Source: Muribaculum sp.
GTDB taxonomy: Bacteria > Bacillota > Clostridia > Lachnospirales > Lachnospiraceae
Assembly (NCBI GenBank): GCA_023663505.1
Contig: JAMPHH010000033.1
Coordinates: 1 to 33,100 of the forward strand
Direction of reading: 5' to 3'
DNA: 33,100 bases
Positions within the stretch are counted from its first letter, which is position 1, and the number at the start of each line of letters is the position of its first letter. Shown here piece after piece: positions 1 through 6,861 of the stretch. The notes under the pieces were generated by a model. The model saw only the letters and a list, made by a program, of their open reading frames with translations. It ran no database searches and was not told the origin of the DNA. The translations under genes and the position numbers were made by a program.

Positions 1-14
1 TTCCTATTTTATTT

Positions 15-73
15 ATTCAAGTGGAAAAGGCTTTGTCGCCTTGGCAGAATCGCCATGAAAATGCTACTTGAAT
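15..73. repeat. Branched palindromic structure near left edge
   Basis: The 8-bp inverted repeat ATTCAAGT (15-22) / ACTTGAAT (66-73) encloses two small hairpins: AAGGC-tttgtc-GCCTT (27-42) and TGGC-agaatc-GCCA (42-55). Together they can fold as a three-way junction. It lies beyond the 3' end of the NlpC/P60 gene and could belong to a terminator region or to a dispersed repeat. The window edge hides the left context, so no firm function is assigned. Confidence 0.4.
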
Positions 74-156
74 TTTAAGATACTTATATTCTATCGTGCC
101 TAAGCTATCTTGTCAAGAAAAAATTTCACGGCACGAAGCCGCTCAGCGCACCGCAT

Positions 157-190
157 ACAAAAGGGGCAGATTCCCGTCCACCCCTTTTGT
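157..190 (-). terminator. Probable terminator of the NlpC/P60 gene
   Basis: Perfect 10-bp inverted repeat ACAAAAGGGG (157-166) / CCCCTTTTGT (181-190) with a 14-nt loop, 50 bases past the stop of the minus-strand hydrolase gene. The only U-rich stretch is within the stem itself, so efficiency is uncertain. The symmetry allows it to act in either direction. Confidence 0.55.
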
Positions 191-239
191 CCCTATCTAT
201 TCTCTTTTCTCATTTAAACCATCGCCTGCATCTCCGGTC

Positions 240-1448
240 TTAGAAGATTCTTCTGATTGCCAAAATCCTCTTATACTCCGCACTGGACACGATAATGCCC
301 GTCTTCTTAGTGGAAGCGTGGACAATCTGTCCGTTTCCGATATACAAGCCCACATGACCCGAGTAGCAGATAATATCTCCGGGCTGAGCGTTCTCCAAGC
401 CGCCCTCTACTCCTGACCCCTGACTGCGGTCAGAGGAAGAAGAATGTGGCAGGCTCACGCCGAAGTTGGCATATACACTCATTACAAAACCGGAGCAGTC
501 CGTACCGTTGGTAAGACTGGAACCGCCATATACATAAGGATTGCCGACAAACTGCAGTGCGTACTCTGCAACCGCCGCACCCATCTCGCTGCTGTTCTCA
601 TTGGTGATCACCACAGGAGCAGGCACCGTTGTCTGTGCCGCGGCGGGCGCTGACTGTTGCTGTGCCTGTGCCTTGGCAGCCGCCTCTCTTGCCTTCCTGC
701 GCTCCTCTGCCTCCTTCGCAAGACGAGCTTCCTCCTCCTTCTTGGACTCAGCCTCCACAAACTCCGTGTGCAGGTCTACATAATCCTTGGAAACCCATCC
801 GAGACCTTCCTCGATATCCACCTGTACCCACTCATCTGTCTCGTCCAGAACCAACAGCTCCTCCTCAATGGGAACGAATCCCAAGATAGATGCCTCAAGG
901 CTGGGCTCCTTGCGAACGTTCAATGTTGTGGTGGTGACTGTCGCAAAACGCGTGCCCACCTTCTTGGCAAGCTCCACCGCGTCCTCGCCGGTTACACAAT
1001 ACTCGGCTTTCACATAGCCCCCGTCCACAGAACCTGACTTAATCTTGTACCAGCCGTTCTCCTCCTCCAAAAGCGTGCCTACAGAATCATCATAAAGCTT
1101 ACCGATGATCTCTCCCTGCTCGCTGGGGATACTTCTGACATTCACATAATCATTTACCTGAGCAATCACCAGATTGCGGAACAAATCCTCCTCGGTCTCC
1201 TCCTTGACTTCCTTAACCTCCGTCTTGGCAGCCGTAGCGTTCATTTTTGCAGAACTCACATTGATGTTAGTGCTTTTAATACCTGTTATATTCTCAAGGG
1301 TGACTGCGTTATTCGCAAGGCTTAGCCCCACACCGCCGCTGGGCATTCCGGAAGCGGAGAAAGCAGCCTCCGCTGTCATGGGCATTCCGGTGAAAGCCAT
1401 TGCCGCCGCTAACGCACATGCAGTTATTCTAAAATACCTGCTTACCAT
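240..1448 (-). CDS. Secreted NlpC/P60 endopeptidase with two SH3 domains
   Basis: 402 aa. Likely a peptidoglycan gamma-D-glutamyl endopeptidase that cuts stem peptides outside the membrane. A signal peptide covers about residues 1-28, ending in AEA-A. Two bacterial SH3 domains follow (about 92-150 and 167-226), then a charged Glu/Lys/Ala-rich helix (228-263), a Pro/Ala linker, and a C-terminal NlpC/P60 domain (about 290-402). The catalytic residues are visible: Cys318 in TDCSGF, His365 in SGHVGLYIG and His377 in IVHAS. The start is supported by AGGAGGAG 4 bases upstream. It is monocistronic, with its own promoter and a terminator on each side. The cell-wall role is known for the family; the exact cut site is inferred. 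Confidence 0.92.
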   Translation of the reverse strand: MVSRYFRITACALAAAMAFTGMPMTAEAAFSASGMPSGGVGLSLANNAVTLENITGIKSTNINVSSAKMNATAAKTEVKEVKEETEEDLFRNLVIAQVNDYVNVRSIPSEQGEIIGKLYDDSVGTLLEEENGWYKIKSGSVDGGYVKAEYCVTGEDAVELAKKVGTRFATVTTTTLNVRKEPSLEASILGFVPIEEELLVLDETDEWVQVDIEEGLGWVSKDYVDLHTEFVEAESKKEEEARLAKEAEERRKAREAAAKAQAQQQSAPAAAQTTVPAPVVITNENSSEMGAAVAEYALQFVGNPYVYGGSSLTNGTDCSGFVMSVYANFGVSLPHSSSSDRSQGSGVEGGLENAQPGDIICYSGHVGLYIGNGQIVHASTKKTGIIVSSAEYKRILAIRRIF

Positions 1449-1527
1449 ATTCTCCTCCTGTAATCTCTACCTTAGTATTTATGAATATTCTTATCGATTT
1501 GTTACAAAATTATTACGTTTGATTACA

Positions 1528-1556
1528 AATATATCATGAACCACCCCATTTGTCAA
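1528..1556 (-). promoter_or_regulatory. Sigma-A promoter of the NlpC/P60 gene
   Basis: On the minus strand TTGACA (1551-1556), 17-bp spacer, TATATT (1528-1533), giving a leader of about 70 nt before the ATG at 1448. The -35 is perfect and the -10 matches 5 of 6. The rest of the 300-base gap 1449-1748 holds the trxB terminator and another hairpin; no c-di-AMP riboswitch, common before such hydrolases, could be recognised. Confidence 0.75.
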
Positions 1557-1623
1557 CACCTCCACGCAATGAGATAATACACAAATTTTTCTTGATTTTA
1601 CGGAGTTTTTAGACATATCCACC

Positions 1624-1649
1624 AAAAAGAGCAGCCCGAAGGCCACCCT
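1624..1649 (-). terminator. Intrinsic terminator downstream of trxB
   Basis: On the minus strand a 9-bp stem (1641-1649 with 1628-1636, including three G-U pairs) closes a UUCG tetraloop and is followed by four U residues (1627-1624). This is a classic rho-independent terminator, lying between trxB and the promoter of the next gene. Confidence 0.8.
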
Positions 1650-1709
1650 TGTATCCACATAAAAACTTTGTAATATTTTATACAGTTAAACCATACGGCA
1701 TCGCGAAGT

Positions 1710-1735
1710 CAACATTGCGTTTCTATGCAATGTTG
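1710..1735 (-). repeat. Hairpin just after trxB
   Basis: Perfect 9-bp inverted repeat CAACATTGC (1710-1718) / GCAATGTTG (1727-1735) with an 8-nt loop, 13 bases past the trxB stop. No U-tract follows, so it may protect the 3' end or be a weak terminator ahead of the stronger one at 1624-1649. Confidence 0.5.
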
Positions 1736-1748
1736 CGAGATATTTTCA

Positions 1749-2666
1749 TTACTCTTTAAAATTTCTTAAGAAATCCGCTGCGGACACCGCCGCGTTTGCG
1801 CCGTCCGCCACCGCGGTCACTATCTGGCGCAGCGGTTTCTTGCGGATATCCCCCGCCACATAGACTCCCGCCAAGCTGCTGGCGCAGTCCTCACCTGCCA
1901 ACACATAGCCCGCCTCGTCACAGTCCACCAGCGTCTCCACCAGCTCACTGCATGGGTGAATGCCCACGGCGATAAAGACGCCATTCACGGCAAGCTCCCT
2001 CACCTCACCAGACTTTACATCCTTTAACAACAGCTTCTCCACACTCTCCCCGCCGCAGATCTCCTGCACGGTATGGCTGTAAAGGAACTCCACATTCGCC
2101 AGTGCCTTAAGCTCCTCCTGCAGCACCATTGCACCTCGCAGCTCGTCCCTCCTGTGAATCAGATACACCTTCTCACAGGTGCGCGCCAGATAGATAGCGT
2201 CCTCTAACGCCACATCCCCGCCGCCCACCACGGCAACTGTCTTTCCCTTAAAAAAAGCTCCGTCACAGGTCGCGCAGTATGACACTCCCATGCCCGAGAG
2301 CTCCTCCTCCCCGGGCACCCCAAGCTGCGCGTGTCTCGCTCCGGACGCAAGGATCACGGCTCTCGCCTCATAGTCCTCCTTACGGGTTCGCACGGTCTTG
2401 GAATCCCCATTGTCAATGATCTCCTTCACCCGCGCCTCGACAAATTCCACACCAAGCCTGTCCGCATGGGCTCTGAAGCTCTGCCCCATATCAAAACCGT
2501 TCATCCCGGGCATCCCGAGATAATTGTCCACCTCGTAGGTGTCCAAAATCTGTCCGCCGCTCATGGGATTCTGCTCCAACACCAAGAGGCTTAATCCGGC
2601 GCGGATTCCGTAGACTGCCGCCGACAGCCCCGCCGGTCCCGAACCGATAATAATCAAATCGTACAT
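1749..2666 (-). CDS. trxB: Thioredoxin-disulfide reductase
   Basis: 305 aa, the normal length for low-molecular-weight thioredoxin reductases. It passes electrons from NADPH through FAD to thioredoxin in the cytosol. The N-terminal FAD motif is GSGPAG (8-13). The redox pair is in CATCDG (Cys131, Cys134). The NADPH-binding glycine motif is VVGGGDVALEDA, and the C-terminal FAD motif is VYVAGDIRKKPLRQIVTAVADGANAA. The start is supported by AAGGAGAG 6 bases upstream of the ATG. It is transcribed alone, from a promoter at 2777-2805 through a leader of about 100 nt with a long inverted repeat, and ends at the terminator at 1624-1649. The related ferredoxin-dependent flavin thioredoxin reductases cannot be fully excluded, but the NADPH motif favours TrxB. 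Confidence 0.92.
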   Translation of the reverse strand: MYDLIIIGSGPAGLSAAVYGIRAGLSLLVLEQNPMSGGQILDTYEVDNYLGMPGMNGFDMGQSFRAHADRLGVEFVEARVKEIIDNGDSKTVRTRKEDYEARAVILASGARHAQLGVPGEEELSGMGVSYCATCDGAFFKGKTVAVVGGGDVALEDAIYLARTCEKVYLIHRRDELRGAMVLQEELKALANVEFLYSHTVQEICGGESVEKLLLKDVKSGEVRELAVNGVFIAVGIHPCSELVETLVDCDEAGYVLAGEDCASSLAGVYVAGDIRKKPLRQIVTAVADGANAAVSAADFLRNFKE

Positions 2667-2695
2667 CTAATCTCTCCTTAACACGTTATCTTTAT

Positions 2696-2755
2696 GTTAC
2701 AATTCACGCCCCAACCGATTCAGCAACCTCCTGTTTGATGTGCGTGAATTGCAAC
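2696..2755 (-). promoter_or_regulatory. Inverted repeat in the trxB leader
   Basis: Two 14-base arms (2696-2709 and 2742-2755) are inverted repeats with one mismatch: GTTACAATTCACGC against GCGTGAATTGCAAC. A 32-base loop contains AGGAGG on the minus strand. It lies wholly inside the predicted trxB 5' leader. It does not match a riboswitch I recognise; a protein operator, an RNA structure or a dispersed repeat are all possible. Confidence 0.45.
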
Positions 2756-2776
2756 TATCTTCACAACAATAATAAG

Positions 2777-2805
2777 ATTGTAACAGCTTTACGCTGGAAA
2801 AGCAA
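2777..2805 (-). promoter_or_regulatory. Probable trxB promoter
   Basis: Minus strand TTGCTT (2800-2805), 17-bp spacer, TACAAT (2777-2782). The -10 matches 5 of 6, the -35 only 3 of 6. It would start transcription near 2770. It overlaps a candidate plus-strand promoter in the opposite direction. Confidence 0.5.
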
Positions 2806-2823
2806 GAAAAGGCATGCTATACT
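2795..2823 (+). promoter_or_regulatory. Candidate ancestral promoter of the SDR gene
   Basis: Plus strand TGGAAA (2795-2800), 17-bp spacer, TATACT (2818-2823). It is divergent from and overlapping the trxB promoter. It ends 3 bases before the target duplication of the miniature element, so the element would lie in the leader of the SDR transcript. Both hexamers are imperfect. Confidence 0.35.
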
Positions 2824-2826
2824 ATA

Positions 2827-2834
2827 ACTAATTC
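2827..2834 (+). repeat. Target-site duplication, left copy
   Basis: ACTAATTC directly abuts the left terminal inverted repeat of the miniature element; the identical octamer abuts the right end at 3157-3164. Confidence 0.85.
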
Positions 2835-3156
2835 GTAACAGTTCAGCCTTAGAACGATTTGTTAGTCGAGCATATTTGCTTTGTACAGATATCAAGGCGG
2901 GAGAAGACTGGGAGTCTTTTGCGGACTTCGGCGGAGGTTGGAGCGTTTTCTTATAGTGCGTTCAGAAAACAGGGTGAAATGCGCACGGATGCGCATTTCA
3001 GGCTCTAGGTGCATGGATGCACCTTAGAGCCGACCCACAAATTGCAATATCCTACCCCGCACTATTAGAAAACACCCAACCGTAGGCAGCCCGCAAAACA
3101 CTCCCAGTCTTCTCCCGCCGCCCCTCCGCGCTATGATTTGGAGGCTGAACTGTTAC
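2835..3156. mobile_element. IS66-like miniature inverted-repeat element (MITE), 322 bp
   Basis: Perfect 14-bp terminal inverted repeats GTAACAGTTCAGCC (2835-2848) and GGCTGAACTGTTAC (3143-3156) are flanked directly by identical 8-bp repeats, the signature of transposition. Further in, a 20-bp perfect inverted pair (2896-2915 with 3100-3119) and an 8-bp pair (2917-2924 with 3091-3098) make the whole element a long imperfect palindrome. It contains no plausible gene and would need a transposase in trans. Ends starting GTAA plus an 8-bp duplication are the known pattern of the IS66 family; assigning it there is inference. No full-length IS66 is present in the window. Confidence 0.82.
2975..3031. 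repeat. Two adjacent hairpins at the centre of the MITE
   Basis: Hairpin one has perfect 11-bp arms (2975-2985 and 2990-3000) around CGGA. Hairpin two (3001-3031) has 14 of 15 positions paired with a single bulge and a two-base loop. They abut with no spacer and are much more regular than the arms of the element. As RNA they would form two strong stem-loops in either strand. Confidence 0.8.
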
Positions 3157-3164
3157 ACTAATTC
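3157..3164 (+). repeat. Target-site duplication, right copy
   Basis: ACTAATTC directly follows the right terminal inverted repeat and matches 2827-2834 exactly. It lies 6 bases before the SD sequence of the SDR gene. Confidence 0.85.
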
Positions 3165-3183
3165 CGTCTGAAGGAGGAATCCC

Positions 3184-3906
3184 ATGAACAGCAAAACCGC
3201 CCTTATCACCGGAGCGTCCCGCGGAATCGGAGCATCGATTGCCCGAGCCTTCGCCCAGGACGGCTATCGGCTCGTCCTGACCTGCGACAAAAGCATATCC
3301 GCACTGGAAGCATTGTCGCGACAGCTTACAGAGGAATACCAAACCGTCTGCACACCGCTTATGGCGGATATGGGCAGCGAGAGGGATGTCAGCCGGGTCT
3401 TTGACGAAATCAAGCGTCTGGACGTGCTAGTCAACAATGCGGGTATCTCCCACGTAGGACTCTTGTCCGATATGACCTCAGAGGAATGGCATCGGGTGAT
3501 GAACGTGAACCTGGACAGCTGCTTCTATACTGCCCGCGCCGCAATCCCCGTCATGCTCAAGGAACACGCCGGACATATCATCAATATCTCCTCCGTCTGG
3601 GGCAGCGCAGGCGCCTCCATGGAGGTGGCATACTCCGCCTCGAAGGGCGGCGTGAACGCATTTACCAGAGCCTTGGCAAAGGAGCTTGCCCCCAGTGGCA
3701 TTCAGGTCAACGCCATCGCCTGCGGTCTCATAGACACCTCCATGAACTCCTGTTTCTCCGAGGAGGATATAGAAGCCCTCAGAAAAGAAATACCTGCCGA
3801 CAGGCTGGGGCGTCCCGAGGAGGTAGCGCAGCTAACGCTACAGCTCGTTCAGGGTCCCGCCTATCTGACAGGTCAAATTATCACAATCGACGGCGGCTGG
3901 AGCTGA
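3184..3906 (+). CDS. SDR-family reductase, probably YmfI-like (EF-P modification)
   Basis: 240 aa, a classical short-chain dehydrogenase/reductase. It has TGASRGIG (cofactor-binding glycines, 9-16), NNAG (84-87), Ser137, Tyr150 and Lys154 of the catalytic triad in YSASK, and the C-terminal IDGGW. The start has AAGGAGGA just upstream. The stretch INISSVWGSAGASMEVAYSASK resembles the YmfI branch, which reduces 5-aminopentanone on elongation factor P, more than typical FabG; I hold this more specific call at about even odds. No fatty-acid synthesis genes are nearby to support FabG. It is the only gene of its transcript in view and its leader has been invaded by the miniature element. Confidence 0.85.
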   Translation: MNSKTALITGASRGIGASIARAFAQDGYRLVLTCDKSISALEALSRQLTEEYQTVCTPLMADMGSERDVSRVFDEIKRLDVLVNNAGISHVGLLSDMTSEEWHRVMNVNLDSCFYTARAAIPVMLKEHAGHIINISSVWGSAGASMEVAYSASKGGVNAFTRALAKELAPSGIQVNAIACGLIDTSMNSCFSEEDIEALRKEIPADRLGRPEEVAQLTLQLVQGPAYLTGQIITIDGGWS

Positions 3907-4003
3907 GCGCCTGCAGACGCCGTATGCCGAACCGTTACCGCCTGTCAACAATCCCGCTGCCGCAGGTAAAAACGTCCCCGCCGCATAGAACATTATAAAG
4001 CAC

Positions 4004-4288
4004 TCATGAAAAGCCGTCCCGTTCCAGCCCGTCCAACACTCTGTCCCTCTGGCTTGCAGGCAATTCCTCCAGAAGCTTATCCGCTTCCTTGTCCGACCTC
4101 GCATCCTTGTACTCCAAGATCAAATGCTCCATCTCAGACTCCGTGACAGCGTTGGTCTCCCTGTTGTTCCACACCCCGGGAGCCACATAGGGCACCTGCC
4201 CCGACGCCGACAAGGGCGGCACGGCGCCAAGTCCCGCGGGAAGATTGATCGATTGAAAGCCCTCTATGGGTAAACCATTTACATCCAC
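4004..4288 (-). CDS. Small protein of unknown function
   Basis: 94 aa from a GTG start at 4286-4288, chosen because GGAAGGAG lies 9 bases upstream. A longer reading from an ATG at 4325-4327 has no SD site and falls in the hairpin arm. The protein has a Pro/Gly-rich N-terminal half (residues 1-40) and a charged, helical C-terminal half rich in Glu, Asp and Arg. No signal peptide, membrane segment or known motif is visible, so I cannot assign a function. A good promoter and a hairpin that involves the SD support it being expressed and regulated. It follows the TPR-DUF4037 gene on the same strand but has its own promoter. Confidence 0.65.
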   Translation of the reverse strand: MDVNGLPIEGFQSINLPAGLGAVPPLSASGQVPYVAPGVWNNRETNAVTESEMEHLILEYKDARSDKEADKLLEELPASQRDRVLDGLERDGFS

Positions 4289-4290
4289 TG

Positions 4291-4326
4291 TGCTAATCTC
4301 CTTCCTTTTTTCATTCGAGATTAGCA
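4291..4326 (-). promoter_or_regulatory. Hairpin embedding the Shine-Dalgarno site
   Basis: Perfect 10-bp inverted repeat TGCTAATCTC (4291-4300) / GAGATTAGCA (4317-4326) with a 16-nt loop. In the minus-strand RNA, the SD GGAAGGAG (4298-4305) spans the loop and the 3' arm, so folding would hide its last three bases. It could be a thermosensor, a protein-binding operator or a translation brake. Confidence 0.5.
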
Positions 4327-4355
4327 TTCACACATATTCCCAAAAATATTCGCTT

Positions 4356-4383
4356 ATTATATTCACAGCAAAAGCTATTTTAA
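4356..4383 (-). promoter_or_regulatory. Promoter of the 94-aa gene
   Basis: Minus strand TTAAAA (4378-4383), 16-bp spacer, perfect TATAAT (4356-4361). It would start transcription near 4349, leaving a 60-nt leader that carries the SD hairpin. It overlaps the region just past the stop of the upstream gene. Confidence 0.55.
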
Positions 4384-4390
4384 CCTCTCA

Positions 4391-6814
4391 TCACTGCGCC
4401 ATAAAACGCTCCGCCGCTTCCAGACTACCATAGCCATATAAGTGCACGCTGTTGCTCATAATCGCAAACGTGAGATTCTCTCCCGACTGTGCGTACTCCA
4501 CCACATATCTGCCATAAAGCTCGAGCATCTTGTCGGAATAGGTGCTGATCTCCCCGCGCAGATAGGTCTCGTAGGAGGTGTTGGCTATATTGTCATCACT
4601 TGTGTGGACATTGCGCGCATTCTCCGCAAGCGCGGGATACTGACTCGCAAATTCCTCCATCCACGCCACCTGTATCTGCACGATCTCCTCTATGATACGC
4701 TTTTTCTCTGGCGTGAGCTCAGGGAAGCGGTCCTTTATCACCTCATATTCTTCAGGAGCGGTGCTCTCCATCATCCTGCCATATTTCTCCTCAATCAGAT
4801 TATGTCCCCGCTGATACTCCCGCTGAAAATCATACAAATATTGTATCAGCATCTCGCGATCCCATGTAAGGTACTGGCTTTTGCGCATAATGGAAAAGGT
4901 ATCCCAGTCATTCTGACAGCTCGCCCGTCCCCCCACGTTCTTCACCTTGTCAAATGCAGTAAATTCCGCCTCCGCGATCCAATTCACAAGCTGCGCGTTC
5001 GTGCATGCGCCGTAAGCCGCTTTTTGAGCCAATTCCTCGCTGTGGGCGTCCAGATAGGTATCAGAATCACTGATGTAGCCCGCCTGATAAAGCTCCTTCA
5101 TAAGCAGCTCCGCAATCTGCTCCACAGTCTCCTCAACAGCCGCTCCGCGCGCCTGCTGCAGCCGTGTCAGAAGTGTCGCCAAGTTCTTCCCCTGTTCAGA
5201 GGCCTGTACGCTTCTAAACAGCCATTTATCATGGGGCGGATACCTGTTCTCGATATAATGCTGCAGCTTCATAGCTTCCCGCATGGAGTCAGCAAGCATC
5301 ACCTGCGCCGTCACGCCATCTCCCCGCTCTAGCATTCTCCGATAGTTATATTGTCCTGCCTGGGAGAATCGCGCCGCACTGTCAGCCATTCTCAGATAGC
5401 GGATTCCTTCCGGATAACCCCGCAGGAAATTCGCCCTCTCCGCAGTGAATATCCCTTCATCATCACGGAATATCTCGCCATTCGCGACATTGGCAAGAGC
5501 GTAATCCGGAGTCTCCTGCCAGTCCACCTGCTCATACGCGGCAGCCCCGAGCATCCGGTCAAAGAAGCCCTCCACAGTGAATACTCCCCTGCGACCTCTT
5601 TCCTGCAGTCCCTTGACCCTCGTGTAGCCTTGGAATTCCTGCGGCAGCTCCTCATACGCCTTCGCCAAAGCCTCGCCGATCACGTCAAAGGTCTCCTTGG
5701 TCACCCACATACAGAATTCCGGTCCCCAGTCATGGTCTCTGGAACGGGCATCATCATAACCAAAGCAATCCGACCCCTTGCCCACAAGCCCCACTGCGAT
5801 CCGATCCTCAAACTCGGGGAATTTCTCCGCAATCATGGGTCTTCCGCACTCCTCGTAAAAAGCTCTACACAGCTCCATACCCGTCAATCCGTCTGACAGA
5901 GATTCCTCCTGCTCTGACAGAGCAGAATTTTGTTCTTGAGGTTCGTCCTGCTCCGACAGAGCAGAATTGTGCTCTTGGGGTTCCTCCTGCTCCCGAGCCG
6001 TATCCGCCCCGCCACAGGCTGCCCTGCATGTCTCCACATTCTCCTGTAAGCGGTAATACGCGGCATTTTTCCCCAATGTTTTCTCAATGCTCCACATCGC
6101 CTGCTCGTATAGACCCGCAGCCTGCCCATATTCCCCTTTATGAAAATAATATGTCGCCAGTGCCGAGAGTGCAGCGCCATAATGAGAATCCTCCAAGCCG
6201 TATTCCTTGAATTCCCGAATCGCCTGCTCCGCATATGCCCGCGCGCTCTCCATCTCGCCTATCTGCATACAGCTTGTCGCAAGATTCGCATGAGTTACAG
6301 CCACCTCAAAATCCACTCCGCTTTTCTGCTCCACAATATGAAGCGCCTTGAGCAGACATTGCTTCGCCTCCATAAACCTTCCCATCTCCTGATACAGAAG
6401 GCTCAAATTATTCTCCAGACCCGCCACCAGCATATCGTCAGGCAAAACCATCTGCGGCAGGAGCTCTCGCACCTTCAAAAACAATTCCAAGGAATCTGCA
6501 AGCCTTCCGCCTGCACGATAAGCATTTGCCACATTGATCAGCGTAGTGGCATAGGGAACCGTGCCCTGCAGCTGCATCTGCTCCGCCAGCGCAATACACT
6601 GTCCGGCAATCGCAAAGGCATTATCCGCCTGACCGCTCTCCCTGTAATACCCCAGAAGCTCATTCAAGAGCTGCAGCAGTCCCTCGTCATCCTTCTCCGA
6701 CACCGCCTCCATAATGGCTTCCTGCATCAGCTTCTCAGCCTCCGCTCCCTGACCGCTGCCATAATACTCATCGACCTTCTTCAAAACAGTCTCCACATCC
6801 ATCTTATCCTGCAT
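4391..6814 (-). CDS. TPR protein fused to DUF4037 and DUF4125
   Basis: 807 aa from the ATG at 6812-6814, which has a purine-rich SD (GAGAGGGG) upstream; an upstream GTG start in the same frame (6880) lies in a terminator hairpin and is unlikely. Residues 1-270 hold TPR-like helices. A low-complexity Glu/Gln linker with a 13-residue tandem repeat follows. DUF4037 (about 308-540) shows GLVGKGSDCFGYDD and DHDWGPEFCMWV, resembling a nucleotidyltransferase fold. DUF4125 (about 570-790) shows NVGGRASCQNDWDTF and MRKSQYLTWD. These two domains are known to be fused or adjacent in clostridia, but their biochemical role is not established. It is cytosolic, with no signal or membrane segments. It follows the GH25 gene but a hairpin separates them. 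Confidence 0.85.
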   Translation of the reverse strand: MQDKMDVETVLKKVDEYYGSGQGAEAEKLMQEAIMEAVSEKDDEGLLQLLNELLGYYRESGQADNAFAIAGQCIALAEQMQLQGTVPYATTLINVANAYRAGGRLADSLELFLKVRELLPQMVLPDDMLVAGLENNLSLLYQEMGRFMEAKQCLLKALHIVEQKSGVDFEVAVTHANLATSCMQIGEMESARAYAEQAIREFKEYGLEDSHYGAALSALATYYFHKGEYGQAAGLYEQAMWSIEKTLGKNAAYYRLQENVETCRAACGGADTAREQEEPQEHNSALSEQDEPQEQNSALSEQEESLSDGLTGMELCRAFYEECGRPMIAEKFPEFEDRIAVGLVGKGSDCFGYDDARSRDHDWGPEFCMWVTKETFDVIGEALAKAYEELPQEFQGYTRVKGLQERGRRGVFTVEGFFDRMLGAAAYEQVDWQETPDYALANVANGEIFRDDEGIFTAERANFLRGYPEGIRYLRMADSAARFSQAGQYNYRRMLERGDGVTAQVMLADSMREAMKLQHYIENRYPPHDKWLFRSVQASEQGKNLATLLTRLQQARGAAVEETVEQIAELLMKELYQAGYISDSDTYLDAHSEELAQKAAYGACTNAQLVNWIAEAEFTAFDKVKNVGGRASCQNDWDTFSIMRKSQYLTWDREMLIQYLYDFQREYQRGHNLIEEKYGRMMESTAPEEYEVIKDRFPELTPEKKRIIEEIVQIQVAWMEEFASQYPALAENARNVHTSDDNIANTSYETYLRGEISTYSDKMLELYGRYVVEYAQSGENLTFAIMSNSVHLYGYGSLEAAERFMAQ
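5907..5984 (-). repeat. 39-bp tandem repeat inside the TPR-DUF4037 gene
   Basis: Two adjacent 39-base units (5907-5945 and 5946-5984) differ at a few positions and are followed by the start of a third. They encode EPQEQNSALSEQ-type repeats in the linker between the TPR and DUF4037 domains. Being a multiple of three, copy changes would alter linker length without a frameshift. Confidence 0.85.
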
Positions 6815-6861
6815 CTCCCCACCCCTCTCTCTATCTAATTCTCCATTCTTGCCGCAAACCG

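Noticed and set aside
1449..1748. c-di-AMP (ydaO) riboswitch before the NlpC/P60 gene
   Set aside because: The promoter found at 1528-1556 leaves a leader of only about 70 nt, too short for this riboswitch, and its conserved segments are absent.
3052..3342. Minus-strand open frame starting in the SDR gene and ending in the MITE
   Set aside because: Antisense to the SDR start and running into the palindromic element; no supporting signal.
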